A stretch of DNA of 64,000 nucleotides from Liolophura sinensis. Lineage: Eukaryota; Mollusca; Polyplacophora; Chitonida; Chitonidae. A program made the position numbers and the translations under genes. The stretch covers positions 16,797,608 through 16,861,607 of the forward strand of contig NC_088299.1 of assembly GCF_032854445.1 (NCBI RefSeq), read 5' to 3'. How positions within the stretch are numbered: position 1 is the stretch's first letter; every line of letters starts with the position of its first letter. The notes under the pieces are model-generated. The model was not told the DNA's origin, searched no databases, and saw nothing but the letters and a program-made list of their open reading frames with translations. Positions 13,538-25,690 of this stretch are shown here, piece after piece.

Positions 13538-14818
13538 ATGGAAATGCGGCAGTACAACAAATCTGAGATCCTGACCCGCCTGTACGGGCTGACGGCGGAG
13601 GATCGAACCCGTCTTCTGCTCAATAAGGGGATGACGGAGGAGGAGTTGCTGCGGCTCCTGGAACACGGCTCTATGTATATCACTGAGGAAGAGCTGTATA
13701 TCAGCGAGATCACGGATTTACAGAGCCTTCTGCTCATGTACGTGCCGCCTGTCCTTCTCGTCCTGGGCATCATAGGCAACGTCCTGTCCTTCATCATCTT
13801 GCGTCACCGGATGATGACGAAACAGTCGACTTACCTGTACCTGGCCGCCCTCACCGTGGCCGATACACTCGTGCTGTTTGTGGGACCGCTGCGCGTCTGG
13901 GTCAGCCAGTTCACTGACCTCGATATTAAGGACCAGTCGAACGAATTGTGTAAACTTGTTGTATTTATGGGCTACACAACCAGCGACATCTCCGTCTGGC
14001 TCATCATCGCCGTTACAATCGAGCGATACATCGTCGTCTGTCATCCTCTACATGCCAATACCATGTGTAACATTCCAAGGGCCAAGAAGGTGATCTTGAC
14101 ACTGGTAGTGTGCCTGAGCGCCATCAACCTTCACTTCTTCTGGACGGTCGAACTGTCCAAGAACCCGCGGAAGAATTCCCAGTCTGATGTCGGTAACAAC
14201 AGTTTGTTTTGCGACGGTGGTGAAGAGTTTAGCTATTTGGTTGGGGGGCTGTGGCCTTGGGTTGACGCCTTTCTTTACTCCTTCTTACCTTTCTTCATCA
14301 TCACCATTCTGAACTGTGTCATCATCCGGCGCGTCACACAGGCGTATAAGTCCAGGTGTCTCATGCAGAAACGACAGACATTGATCACTGATTCGCGTTC
14401 AGCGTATCGTACCTCTAGCTGTATCGAGCCTAACATAAAGATGACGGCCATGTTGCTGACGGTGTCGTTCGCGTTTCTGCTGACCACGTTACCCATGAAC
14501 ATCTGTCTGATAGTGTCGGCGTTATGGCATATGAAGAAAGACCCCGTCTCAGTGGCCAGGTTTACTCTGGCAGAGACAATCACAACTCTGCTGATGTACA
14601 CCAACCATTCCATGAACTTCTTTTTGTACTGTGCTGCGGGACAGAAGTTCCGCCATCAGCTACTGAAGTTAGTGTGTGCTAAAAGTGTTTACCATTTGAC
14701 CTTGTCGGAAGCCACTCAGCAAAGTCTCAAGGTTATTTCCCCACACTTCCGGCGAAAACGATCGTTCGGCGAAAATGGAGAAACAAAACTCAGTGACGTG
14801 AAAACTACTTATGTGTAG
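13538..14818 (+). CDS. Orphan class-A (rhodopsin-type) peptide GPCR
   Basis: An intact 426-aa seven-transmembrane receptor with no introns in the coding region. Helices lie near residues 64-88, 97-118, 136-160, 183-204, 239-263, 301-329 and 342-365. Visible landmarks are N81 (helix 1), D109 (helix 2), C138 and C225 (extracellular disulphide pair), ERY at 162-164 in place of DRY, P251 (helix 5), P319 (helix 6), and NFFLY at 360-364 in place of NPxxY. N-glycosylation sites are possible at N7 and N220. C380 could be palmitoylated. The last three residues, TYV, fit a class I PDZ ligand. The NHSMNFFLYC signature is typical of invertebrate FMRFamide-receptor, TRH-receptor and GPR139-like orphan receptors, so a neuropeptide ligand is likely, but I cannot name it. 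The first ATG after the in-frame TGA at 13499 is at 13538. AG acceptors at 13488 and 13510 suggest an upstream 5'UTR exon. GC content is clearly higher than in the flanks. Confidence 0.93.
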   Translation: MEMRQYNKSEILTRLYGLTAEDRTRLLLNKGMTEEELLRLLEHGSMYITEEELYISEITDLQSLLLMYVPPVLLVLGIIGNVLSFIILRHRMMTKQSTYLYLAALTVADTLVLFVGPLRVWVSQFTDLDIKDQSNELCKLVVFMGYTTSDISVWLIIAVTIERYIVVCHPLHANTMCNIPRAKKVILTLVVCLSAINLHFFWTVELSKNPRKNSQSDVGNNSLFCDGGEEFSYLVGGLWPWVDAFLYSFLPFFIITILNCVIIRRVTQAYKSRCLMQKRQTLITDSRSAYRTSSCIEPNIKMTAMLLTVSFAFLLTTLPMNICLIVSALWHMKKDPVSVARFTLAETITTLLMYTNHSMNFFLYCAAGQKFRHQLLKLVCAKSVYHLTLSEATQQSLKVISPHFRRKRSFGENGETKLSDVKTTYV

Positions 14819-15105
14819 AAACTCAACATGTGCTATCGTGCAAGCGTGTGTGCAGAATGTTGGTATATTGTTTGTCTACTCACTGATAGATACTGGGAAC
14901 TCAGAAGTTGACAACCGATAATACATCCCATTGCCTTACATGAACATGACACCATACCCATGACTTTGATGTTTAAGAATGAAAGATTGAACTATTGTGG
15001 CTTCACACAACTGCTATATGACGTTTAGGACTCGTCTGCGCAGCTAATATATCAAATTGCTGTGATCATGTAAAGTCGAAACATATCAGATTAGAAATAT
15101 TATAC

Positions 15106-15111
15106 AATAAA
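15106..15111 (+). terminator. Polyadenylation signal of the GPCR gene
   Basis: AATAAA lies about 290 bp after the GPCR stop codon in an A-rich context, a reasonable 3'UTR length for this transcript. Confidence 0.55.
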
Positions 15112-15803
15112 ATCTAAAACAATCTAAAAAATATTGCAAGAAAATCACCAAACAGTGTGTTTAAATTTGATGTAAGTGAATGAAAACAGTGGGTGAGAAA
15201 GGAATTAAGCCAACCAGTAGCGCCCTATACTTTCCTGTTTGTACCTGATAGAGATAATGTTTCTGTCTGAATTACATTTGTACACACTGGAGTCTTTTCG
15301 TGTAAAGTTGAAAAGTGGAAAAAAGCTGAAAAATTGGTGAAGAGATGAAAATGGAAGAAAGCTAAAAATTTTGAAACTCTATATATGTATATTTCACAGA
15401 CCCATTCGTGTATCCGCACCCAGACATCCATGTAGCAAGCAGTATCACATTAAAAGCCAGTGCACGTGCACTTGCAGTGAACCAGATCAAACACGTAAAT
15501 ATACCACTGGTGAGTTGCTTATTTGCGTCAATATTTCAGTTAGTACTAAGCTGATATCAACAACTCTTGACCTGACAAACTGAACGGCAGATTTCAATAA
15601 AACACATATTTTGTGGGCATTTATTAATTTAATAACTGGAAGACACATTAACTGCACTGAAGAGTGAATTTACCACATGTTATAGAAAGAAATGCATACT
15701 TGTACGTGGTACGTGGCGGTGACAACAGATGAACGTCCGCTTGTGATCTGTCTGATCATCTCCGACACAGCTTCTGCCATTTACTTTATTATTACCAACA
15801 AAT

Positions 15804-16526
15804 TGATTATAAACTGACGGATGAAACATCGCTTTAACAGTTCAGGGACGGCACAAACGATTATAAACTGACGGATGAAACATCACTTTAACAGTTCAGA
15901 GACGGCACAAACGATTATAAACTGACGGATGAAATATCACTTTAACAGTTTAGAGACGGCACAAACGATTATAAACTGACGGATGAAACATCGTTTAACA
16001 GTTCAGAGACGGCACAAACGATTATAAACTGACGGATGAAACATCACTTTAACAGTTCAGAGACGGCACAAACGATTATAAACTGACGGATGAAACATCA
16101 CTTTAACAGTTCAGAGACGGCACAAACGATTATAAACTGACGGATGAAACATCGTTTAACAGTTCAGGGACGGCACAAACGATTATAAACTGACGGATGA
16201 AACATCACTTTAACAGTTCAGAGACGGCACAAACGATTATAAACTGACGGATGAAACATCACTTTAACAGTTCAGAGACGGCACAAACGATTATAAACTG
16301 ACGGATGAAATATCACTTTAACAGTTCAGAGGCGGCACAAATGATTATAAACTGACGGATGAAACATCACTTTAACAGTTCAGAGACGGCACAAATGATC
16401 CTAAGCTGACGGATGAAACATCACTTAACAGTTCAGAGGCGGCACAAATGATTATAAACTGACGGATGAAACATCACTTAACAGTTCAGAGGCGGCACAA
16501 ATGATTATAAACCGACTGATGAAACG
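15804..16526. repeat. 54-bp minisatellite, about 13 copies
   Basis: The unit begins CGATTATAAACTGACGGATG and ends GACGGCACAAA. Copies differ by a few substitutions (ACATCACTTT or ACATCGTTT, AGAGACGG or AGAGGCGG). There are no unique spacers, so it is not a CRISPR-like array. It ends about 85 bp before a SINE. Confidence 0.95.
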
Positions 16527-16610
16527 TTATCTTATAAAAAAATGTCATATCATTTCATCTCTTATTGCACACATCATTTAATCTCTTGTTCACCTCTTAA
16601 CAGAAAAATG

Positions 16611-16850
16611 AACCGGCCCAGACAGCACACTTGGTAAAGCGTCCGCTTCGGGAGCGGTACATCAAGGGTCAGTCATGGGCCGGGTCACACTTAAGACCTT
16701 AAAAGAGGAAGTTAGTACTTCCTTGTTTGGCGTTCAGCATTAAGGGCATAGTGCAACGACTGGTTGACCCATATCAGCACAATGACTCTGCCTTGGGTAA
16801 TTCGTCTCAGTGAAGCAGCAACCCAAGCACTCACTCATTCAGTTGACAGA
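16611..16850 (+). mobile_element. tRNA-derived SINE (family B core), plus sense
   Basis: The head (16614-16690) has a tRNA-like layout, with TTGGTAAAGCGTCCGCTTCG and a decayed box-B region. It continues into a core with CTTGGCGTTCAGCATT and CGACTGGTTGACCC, followed by a CACTCACTCATTC end. The same core occurs in reverse complement in the elements at 48731, 55173 and 56494, so they belong to one SINE superfamily. Confidence 0.75.
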
Positions 16851-17533
16851 AAATATATTTCATTTAAAGTGATCACAAAACGACGACGGTTTAAGGCGAG
16901 GGTTTAATTCCGGTCTTAGGCAGTAATTTCTATAGGCCTAACCCCCGGCTCTGATTGTCTCTTGGTGACAATAAGGGATTTTTGATAAAATAGTGCGTTG
17001 TTTACCCAGGCACTCCGATTTCCTCTACCCCTACGAATGATCGCCATCCAATAAGTTGGACAATTGTTGACCAAATAAGAAACTAATAGTTCGGATTACC
17101 GTATTTGCAAATTTCGAACGCAGTTTATTGTTTGTCACCTTGGATTCTTTTGTAGCCCTTTAGGTCAGTAAACTTGTACAATCTAATTCAGAAAATATTT
17201 TTCATTTCCAGTTTTATTTTAAATTGATTTATAAAGGGATAATAAATACATAATGTGAATCTATAACAACAATTTACTCTATCCTACTTCTTACACATTA
17301 CCACAGCCATTTGTGCCAGTTTCTACATATCCAAGTTAACGCTTCAAATGAATATTTTGTCCGCTTTCACAGATACTGCACAGACATTACGTTCAGGCTG
17401 AAGTATACATTGTTTTGTCAAATGATGCTACCGTGAAATGATACTGGATTTAAAGCAACTAGAAATTCTTATAGAAAAACCTATCGCAGGGGGGAAAATG
17501 CCATATGAAAATGGATGTCTTTATGTTCTATTA

Positions 17534-17690
17534 GCTCACCATGTTATATGTGATGTTCCATTTGCTCACCATGTTATATGTGATGTTCCATTTACTCACC
17601 ATGTTATATGTGATGTTTCATTTGCTTACCATGTTATATGTGATGTACGATTTGCTCACCATGTTATGTGTGATGTTTCATTAATTACTT
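17534..17690. repeat. 30-bp minisatellite, about 5 copies
   Basis: The unit is GCTCACCATGTTATATGTGA plus TGTTCCATTT. Because 30 is a multiple of three, the array leaves a 104-codon ORF open with a repeated HHVICDVPF-like peptide. I see no other sign that this is a gene. Confidence 0.9.
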
Positions 17691-18369
17691 CCAGGGTTGA
17701 ATTCGTGTCAAAGCTCATCTTTAAATCCTTGTTCATCCCCATGATGTATTAAAGTTATCATTTATGGGATATCTAGTTGTTCGTGTAATTGGTGGACAAT
17801 CCGTGCCGGGGATGGAGGTTGACAGCTAATACAGGAGAACCACTAAACTTTCTTTGGAACGAAAGTTTATGAGTTACTTGCCAAAGACCGTTGTTTTAAT
17901 CCGAGCACAAATCGCAAATCTATAAATGAAATATTCTTAGGAAAACTATTAAAGATCACTCAGTCCAATCTACTGTTGTGCGCGTGCATTAGTTTGAATG
18001 TGGCACACAGTGCGCAAGTAGTATGCGGAAGAGTTTGTCTATTATATCTATTTTCTGCGCAGGTTTTTCCTCTGGGTTTTGAGTCTTTCATCCACAGTTT
18101 AATAACGAGTGTAGCAGTCATATTGTACAAATAGAAGTATTGTTTTCGTGGTATGCTGGACTGATTTACCGTCAATTTTGGACAGAGACAGCTTGAGTAA
18201 GCCAATGTCTTCCTCATGGAAGAGATTAACCTCCATCCCGTAATGGTGAAAGGCAACTGATCTCTCGTGAACGTCATGTAAATCCACCTTTATTTTATAA
18301 TTGTATCATATTTACATCACGATCTTCAACCAATAAGCTCCGCTACCGAGCATGTTAAAAAGGGTGACG

Positions 18370-20640
18370 ATGAGGATGTTCATGTTGATGTGACTGATTA
18401 CCGAATGTTCGTGTTCATGTGAATGATTACCGAATGTTCGTGTTCATGTGACTGATTACCGAATGTTCGTGTTCATGTGAATGATTACCAAATGTTCGCG
18501 TTCATGTGACTGATTACCGAATGTTCGTGTTCATGTAACGCTGATTCTTGGATGTTCATGTTGATGTCAGTGATTGTCAGATGTTTATATTCATGTGATT
18601 GATTACCGAATGTTCGTGTTCATGTAGCGCTGATTCTTGGATGTTCATGTTGATGTGACTGATTGTCAGATGTTTATATTCATGTGATTGATTACCGAAT
18701 GTTTGTGTTCATGTAGCGCTGATTTTTGGATGTTCATGTTGATGTGACTGAATGTCAGATGTTTATATTCATGTGATTGATTACCGAATGTTCGTGTTCA
18801 TGTAACGCTGATTCTTGGATGTTCATGTTGATGTGACTGATTGTCAGATGTTTATATTCATGTGATTGATTACCGAATGTTTGTGTTCATGTAGCGCTGA
18901 TTTTTGGATGTTCATGTTGATGTGACTGAATGTCAGATGTTTATATTCATGTGATTGATTACCGAATGTTCGTGTTCATGTAGCACTGATTCTTGGATGT
19001 TCATGTTGATGTGACTGATTGTCAGATGTTTATATTCATGTGATTGATTACCGAATGTTCGTGTTCATGTAGCGCTGATTCTTGGATGTTCATGTTGACG
19101 TGAGTGATTGTCAGATGTTTATATTCATGTGATTGATTACCGAATGTTCGTGTTCATGTAGCGCTGATTCTTGGATGTTCATGTTGACGTGAGTGATTGT
19201 CAGATGTTTATATTCATGTGATTGATTACCGAATGTTCGTGTTCATGTAGCGCTGATTCTTGGATGTTCATGTTGATGTGACTGATTGTCAGATGTTTAT
19301 ATTCATGTGATTGATTACCGAATGTTCGTGTTCATGTAGCGCTGATTCTTGGATGTTCATGTTGATGTGACTGATTGTCAGATGTTTATATTCATGGGAA
19401 TGATTACCGAATGTTTGTGTTCATGTAGCGCTGATTCTTGGATGTTCATGTTGATGTGACTGATTGTCAGATGTTTATATTCATGTGATTGATTACCGAA
19501 TGTTCGTGTTCATGTAACGCTGATTCTTGGATGTTCATGTTGATGTGACTGATTGTCAGATGTTTATATTCATGTGATTGATTACCGAATGTTTGTGTTC
19601 ATGTAGCGCTGATTTTTGGATGTTCATGTTGATGTGACTGAATGTCAGATGTTTATATTCATGTGATTGATTACCGAATGTTTGTGTTCATGTAGCGCTG
19701 ATTTTTGGATGTTCATGTTGATGTGACTGAATGTCAGATGTTTATATTCATGTGATTGATTACCGAATGTTCGTGTTTCATGTAACGCTGATTCTTGGAT
19801 GTTCATGTTGATGTGACTGATTGTCAGATGTTTATATTCATGTGATTGATTACCGAATGTTTGTGTTCATGTAGCGCTGATTTTTGGATGTTCATGTTGA
19901 TGTGACTGAATGTCAGATGTTTATATTCATGTGATTGATTACCGAATGTTCGTGTTCATGTAGCACTGATTCTTGGATGTTCATGTTGATGTGACTGATT
20001 GTCAGATGTTTATATTCATGTGATTGATTACCGAATGTTCGTGTTCATGTAGCGCTGATTCTTGGATGTTCATGTTGACGTGAGTGATTGTCAGATGTTT
20101 ATATTCATGTGATTGATTACCGAATGTTCGTGTTCATGTAGCGCTGATTCTTGGATGTTCATGTTGACGTGAGTGATTGTCAGATGTTTATATTCATGTG
20201 ATTGATTACCGAATGTTCGTGTTCATGTAGCGCTGATTCTTGGATGTTCATGTTGATGTGACTGATTGTCAGATGTTTATATTCATGTGATTGATTACCG
20301 AATGTTCGTGTTCATGTAGCGCTGATTCTTGGATGTTCATGTTGATGTGACTGATTGTCAGATGTTTATATTCATGGGAATGATTACCGAATGTTTGTGT
20401 TCATGTAGCGCTGATTCTTGGATGTTCATGTTGATGTGACTGATTGTCAGATGTTTATATTCATGGGAATGATTACCGAATGTTTGTGTTCATGTAGCGC
20501 TGATTCTTGGATGTTCATGTTGATGTGACTGATTGTCAGATGTTTATATTTATGTGATTGATTACCGAATGTTCGTGTTCATGTAGCGCTGATTCTTGGA
20601 TGTTCATGTTGATGTCACTGATTGCGGATGTTCGTGGTTT
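18370..20640. repeat. 89-bp satellite made of three 29-31-bp monomers
   Basis: Each 89-bp unit joins three related monomers (31+29+29 bp) that begin ATGTTCGTGTTCATG, ATGTTCATGTTGATG and ATGTTTATATTCATG. There are about 23 units. Diagnostic variants recur about 980 bp apart: TAGCACTGAT at 18981 and 19961, TTCATGGGAA at 19391 and 20371, and GTTGACGTGAGTG near 19094 and 20074. An 11-unit block has therefore been duplicated in tandem. Confidence 0.93.
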
Positions 20641-21380
20641 ATGTGGCTTATTTCTGGACGTTCATGTTCATGTTACTGATTGTCAGGTGTTCGTTTTAAT
20701 GCGACTAATTTGTGGACGTTAGGTTAATGTGACGTTCATGTTAATATGACTGATTTCTGTATGTTCGTGTTCATGTGACTTATTTCTGGATGTTCGGGTT
20801 AATGTGACGTTCATGTTAATTGGACTGATTTCTGGATGTTCATGTTGATGTGACTAATTGCCAGATGTTCGTGTAGAGGTCACTGATTGCCAGAATCTTT
20901 TCAGATGACATGAAACTAACAGGTACAAATGTGACTGATTTATGGACGTTCATGTTGATGTGACTGATTTCTGGATGTTCGTGTTAATGTGACTGATTTC
21001 TGGAAGTTCATGTTAATGTGACTGATTTCTGGATGTTCGTGTTAATGTGACTGATTTCTGGATGTTCATGTTAATGTGACTGATTTCTGGATGTTCGTGT
21101 TAATGTGACTGATTTCTGGATGTTCATGTTAATGTGACTGATTTCTGGATGTTCGTGTTAATGTGACTGATTTCTGGAAGTTCATGTTAATGTGACTGAT
21201 TTCTGGATGTTCGTGTTTATGTGACTGATTTCTGATGTTCGTGTTGATATGGCTGATTGCCAGATGTCCGTAAAGAGGTGACTGATTGTCAGATGTTCGT
21301 GTAGATGTGACAGATTTCTGGTTGTTCGCGCTGATGTGACTGACTTCTGGATGTTCGTGTAGAGTTGACTATTTGCCAGA
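20640..21380. repeat. 29-bp monomer satellite, partly dimeric
   Basis: The unit is TGATTTCTGGATGTTCGTGT plus TAATGTGAC. Between 20960 and 21230 copies alternate between GTTCGTG and GTTCATG, forming a 58-bp dimer. The outer copies are more diverged and resemble the neighbouring 89-bp units, so this is the same lineage. Confidence 0.85.
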
Positions 21381-21384
21381 ATCT

Positions 21385-21512
21385 TTCAGATAACATGAAA
21401 CTAACGTGTACAAATCATAGTTATTTTCACATCCGGCAGGTTTTGTGATGACTGAAAATACACGCTAGTTTCATGTCATCATGTCATGAAGAAACCTTCC
21501 TGCCGGATGTTC
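21385..21512. repeat. Two interleaved inverted repeats
   Basis: Arm A (ATGAAACTAACGTGT, near 21388) pairs with A' (ACACGCTAGTTTCAT, near 21463). Arm B (CATCCGGCAGG, near 21430) pairs with B' (CCTGCCGGATG, near 21501). The order A-B-A'-B' is interleaved rather than nested, so the two pairings could coexist only as a pseudoknot-like fold. Confidence 0.5.
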
Positions 21513-21539
21513 GCCGGATGTTTGTGTTGACCTAGCGCA

Positions 21540-21945
21540 GATTCCTGGATGTTCATGTTACTGTGGTAAACTGCTGGATGTTCATGTTACTGTGGTAAAC
21601 TGCTGGATGTTCATGTTACTGTGGTAAACTGCTGGATGTTCATGTTACTGTGGTAAACTGCTGGATGTTCATGTTACTGTGGTAAACTGCTGGATGTTCA
21701 TGTTACTGTGGTAAACTGCTGGATGTTCATGTTACTGTGGTAAACTGCTGGATGTTCATGTTACTGTGGTAAACTGCTGGATGTTCATGTTACTGTGGTA
21801 AACTGCTGGATGTTCATGTTACTGTGGTAAACTGCTGGATGTTCATGTTACTGTGGTAAACTGCTGGATGTTCATGTTACTGTGGTAAAACTGCTGGATG
21901 TTCATGTTACTGTGGTAAACTGCTGGATGTTCATGTTAATATGAC
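21540..21945. repeat. Homogeneous 29-bp array, about 14 copies
   Basis: The unit CTGCTGGATGTTCATGTTAC plus TGTGGTAAA is repeated almost without change; one copy has a single extra A. Near-identity indicates recent expansion. The GGATGTTCATGTT core links it to the upstream satellite. Confidence 0.95.
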
Positions 21946-22084
21946 TGATTTCCAGATGTTCAGGTGGAGGTCACTGATTGCCTAATGTGCACGATGATGT
22001 CACTGATTCCCAAATGTTCAGGTTGATGTAGCGCTGGTTCTTGGTTGTTCTTGTAGATGTGACTGATTGCTGGCTGTGCAAAGC

Positions 22085-22275
22085 GCTGGTGTTTTTCCGC
22101 TAAGAAACCTTCTTCACAACCCCTACAGCTGACAAGGAAACTAACGCTTACAAAACGGTGTTGATTTCCATAAGAAGAAACCTTCATTACATGGCCCACA
22201 GCTGACATATCACTAACGGGTATAAAGCAGTGTGGCTTTCTGTTGGAAGAAACCTTTATCACAGCGCATACAGAC
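22085..22275. repeat. About 68-bp diverged repeat, 3 copies
   Basis: Three copies each contain AGAAACCTTC, then CAGCTGACA or a variant, then CACTAACG or a variant. The same motifs occur in inverted order around 21385-21512. Confidence 0.6.
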
Positions 22276-22299
22276 TGAATGTCACCAAGATGTGCAAAG

Positions 22300-24390
22300 C
22301 AGTTGTGTTTAAACTTCAGTCGATTAGAGATATTAGTCTTTGTAATATTTGAATTTTTCGAGTGTAAAACAAACGAGAAAGGAAAATGTTGGATTACGAG
22401 TACACCAAAAATATATGTAAACTAAAGCGATGGAGTTAAAAACAAAATTTCGTAAAGATACAGTAAGAAAGTATGGAGCAAATGCCCACATAATCTTAAT
22501 GCTGTGAAAAGATCTATGTACGTGTAGGAGGATTACTGCGTCTGCAGATCTCCATTAGGATAGGCTGTGTACCACTAGCGATCACCCCCAAACTTTACCG
22601 TCCTTCCCCCGGAGATGTGGGATATCTGGCGACGTCACCAGGGTCCCCGAGTTTGACGCCGCGCCTGACACTTAGCTGGACAGTTGTAGCTCTGTAGAGA
22701 ACACCTGTGTCATTTAACAGTGTCCCGTGGGTGCTACAGTAAATTGGGGTCTCTATCGATATATTGGCTTGGATTTACTGTAGTATTCCTTAAAGGAGGG
22801 CAGATGTCGCCGCATTCGTTGGGCGGCAATTTTAGCCATGGTGAGTTAAACAGACATTTGTGTTCAGATGTCTACGAACAGACAATAGATATTTGTAATT
22901 TACCTCTGGTGGTCAACAATTTCTTACTTGTCAGATTATGGGCTGAGAAAACCAGAATGCCCTGGTCCCAGAATCACGAAACTGAAGCTGAAAAGGTTGC
23001 TCTAAAAACTGTTGTTTTTCCTTCTTATCTTGTGACCTTTCATTTTAACACTTACAATTGTCAAAGACTTTCATGACAGAAATTGAAAATTGCCGCTCAA
23101 GTTAAAAAATAAGCTCAGGAATTACAGCCAAAGATTAAGCTACTTCTCATCTAAGTCTATGACAGTTTCGTGACCCAGGAGCCAGGACTATGAAGTTTTG
23201 ACACATGTGGACTCCGGTTTCTTTATAAACCCCACACTTGTAAATCCGAATTAAGTTTGTTAAAAAACTTCTGAACATGTTAATATTATTGTGATCATTT
23301 TGATTTGTTTTTCTGATGTGTAGTGTATTTTGCTTTATTCCACCGGTGTGAGTGCTTCACAGGAGTTTTTCGGCTGCCTGTTCCTATTGCCGAGAATATG
23401 GTACAGCTGTGCCGCTCTTCGTGAATCTCCCAACAAAGAACACTTTCCTTACCAAAAAAAAGTTGCCAAAACTTTAATGTAGGCCCACTATAAATTTCTT
23501 CTAATTTTTGTTTTATTGATAAGTAAGTAACAAACTTGGAAGCCATACTGCATCTCGTCGACGAGAATCAATGGTAAAGTGGCTTCTTATCAACAGGCAG
23601 GAGTAGACACATACGAGTTTAAATTTAAAATAATTACATTAGACCCCAAATAATCAGCCAACCAGTGTGTGGTTTGTGCTAGATTTATCTTTTGCGTGTA
23701 AGTGAGTGTCACTGGTCTTTACTCCCGGAAGATGGGGGGCGATATAAATCCACAATTTATTTATCTCCCTATGCAACATAAATCCCGGATAAATACGTTC
23801 ATACCTTTTTTATTCTGTCGAAATGGCTTTTAATAGTTTCTTGTGTGGATGAGTTTTATGGCGTTATATAAAACGACGTTTGTCTTCAGATCTCTGATAT
23901 AAGTAGGTTTGTTTATCATTATAGCAATTCAGGCAATGCTCTTTCGAAATAATTAATTTTGTTTATTTGTCCATTTATTTATTATTTATTTTTTTAATTT
24001 CTTTGTTTAATTGCTTTTTCTTTATATGGTGTCGATATTTTAATTTAACAAGTAAAGCTACTAAACTTGGTATATAGCAATTATCCGTTACTATGCGTCA
24101 AGCACCACCATTTCATAAATCGTTATATTTGTGAAAACTAGTTCACCATTTCTAACAAAATGACTTCATTTGGCTGGTCAAGTTTTCGTATAAGCCGGAA
24201 TAAGCTAGCGAGGAACGTTAGCGACACCTACACACATGCGACTGCACCCACTGCAGCTAAACATTTCTTCTGCAGTAATTTGAACGACTGTCAACTTCTG
24301 CCCATATGAATGCTTAACATGAATACTTAATTTATTTAATATTTAATCGAACTACCTCAGACAAAAAAATTTTAGTCATACATGTGATTT
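22300..24390. other. No gene recognised
   Basis: Non-repetitive AT-rich DNA. The longest ORF (22720-23076, +) starts at a plausible position but shows no domain, signal peptide or splice-site support. Confidence 0.45.
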
Positions 24391-24617
24391 TTGATTGATT
24401 TATTAATTTTTTTGATTGGCGTTTTACGCCGTACTAAAGAATATTTCACTTATACGACGGCGTCCAGTATTATGGTGAGGGGACGTACGGCCTGAGAGGA
24501 AGCAGCATGAGCTGGACTTGAACTCACATCGACCGCATTGGTGAGAGGCTTCTTTGTCACTACGCTGTGCTAGAGCGTTAACCGACTGAGCAACGGAGCC
24601 CCCCCCCCCCCCCCCCC
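24391..24617 (-). mobile_element. SINE family A, near full length, plus poly-C
   Basis: Read on the minus strand, it starts with a tRNA-like head containing TTGCTCAGTCGGTTAACGC (A-box region) and GTGAGTTCAAGTCC (B-box-like). It continues through the core CGTCGTATAAGTGAAATATT and ends in an A/T-rich tail at 24391-24420. A 17-C run (24601-24617) abuts the head. Confidence 0.8.
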
Positions 24618-25154
24618 GTGTTTTTTGCTGGCGAAAGGCAAAACAATTATCTTATCTGCCTCTGGCGACATTTGTTTTTGTTTGAAATTTGTGTTCAGCT
24701 AAAATACATTTGCACACATTCGTTGCATAGTTAGAGCTCTCTGCAGGCAGCTGTTCACCAAGTGTGAGGTGACTTCCACGTAGGCCTAACCCGAATAATC
24801 GTTTCGTCTGTAGTGTACATAAAGATTTGCAACAGACATTGCCTGTCTTAATACTCTCTTTGACTTTCATCCGTGGGTATATTTTAAGATGGACATGTAG
24901 GCCTACTACTCGGGAGGCCTGCACACCACACTGTCAGTAACTTGACCCAATTTGGCGAGGATTAGCCACGCAGGGTAATAAAACGGGCAGGAGGCATAAT
25001 AACTCCATTCTGTCATTTTTTCCTCCGCTCAGAAACGACAGTAACTCACGTGCGAAACTTGGGCCCATTTACTGTACATACATAATTTGCCCGTACATAC
25101 ATAATGTTGCAACAAAGAAAATGTGAGTGGACGTATCCAGCTCCTACACCCAAG

Positions 25155-25372
25155 ACACACTCATTATCTCTCCTGAGACACACTCATTATCTCTCCCGAG
25201 ACAAACTCATTATCTCTCCCAAGACACACTCATTATCTCTCCCAAGACACACTCATTATCTCTCCCAAGACACACTCATTATCTCTCCCGAGACACACTC
25301 ATTATCTCTCCCAAGACACACTCATTATCTCTTCCAAGACACACTCATTATCTTTCCCAAGACACACTAACG
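25155..25372. repeat. 23-bp minisatellite, about 9-10 copies
   Basis: The unit is ACACACTCATTATCTCTCCC plus AAG, with small variants (CCGAG, CCTGAG, TTCCAAG). It has no stops in two plus-strand frames, which explains the overlapping 85-88-codon ORFs. Confidence 0.93.
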
Positions 25373-25540
25373 TTTAAAGGATAACGCAATGAGAACTTCC
25401 TATAAAACCATATCAGCACAGCGAATATTCATCTTTAAACCATGTACACCGTAAAAAATTTAGAACATTGGCTTCTAACAATTCTTCAATTTATTAAAAC
25501 AGTGGGATATACTGTTTTACAAGCCTATATGCAGGGCGAT

Positions 25541-25690
25541 TTATTTATTTATTCATTCGATTGGTGTTTTATGCCGTACGTAAGTGAAAGAATATTTCAC
25601 TTATACGACAGTGGCCAGCATTATGGTGGAGGAAACCAGGCAGAGCCACGATCATCCGCAGCTTGCTGCTAGACCTTCCCACTTTGCATG
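25541..25690 (-). mobile_element. SINE family A, 3' part only
   Basis: Reverse complement of the family A core (GTATAAGTGAAATATTCTTT) with a TTTATTTATT-type tail at 25541-25550. The tRNA-like head is missing. Confidence 0.75.

Noticed and set aside
13480-14613. Minus-strand ORFs of 105-112 codons and other plus-strand frames over the GPCR
   Set aside because: Shadows of the real receptor frame, caused by its higher GC content.
15804-16526. CRISPR-like array
   Set aside because: There are no unique spacers between repeats, the units abut directly, and the context is animal DNA. The same applies to the 40-bp and 75-bp arrays.
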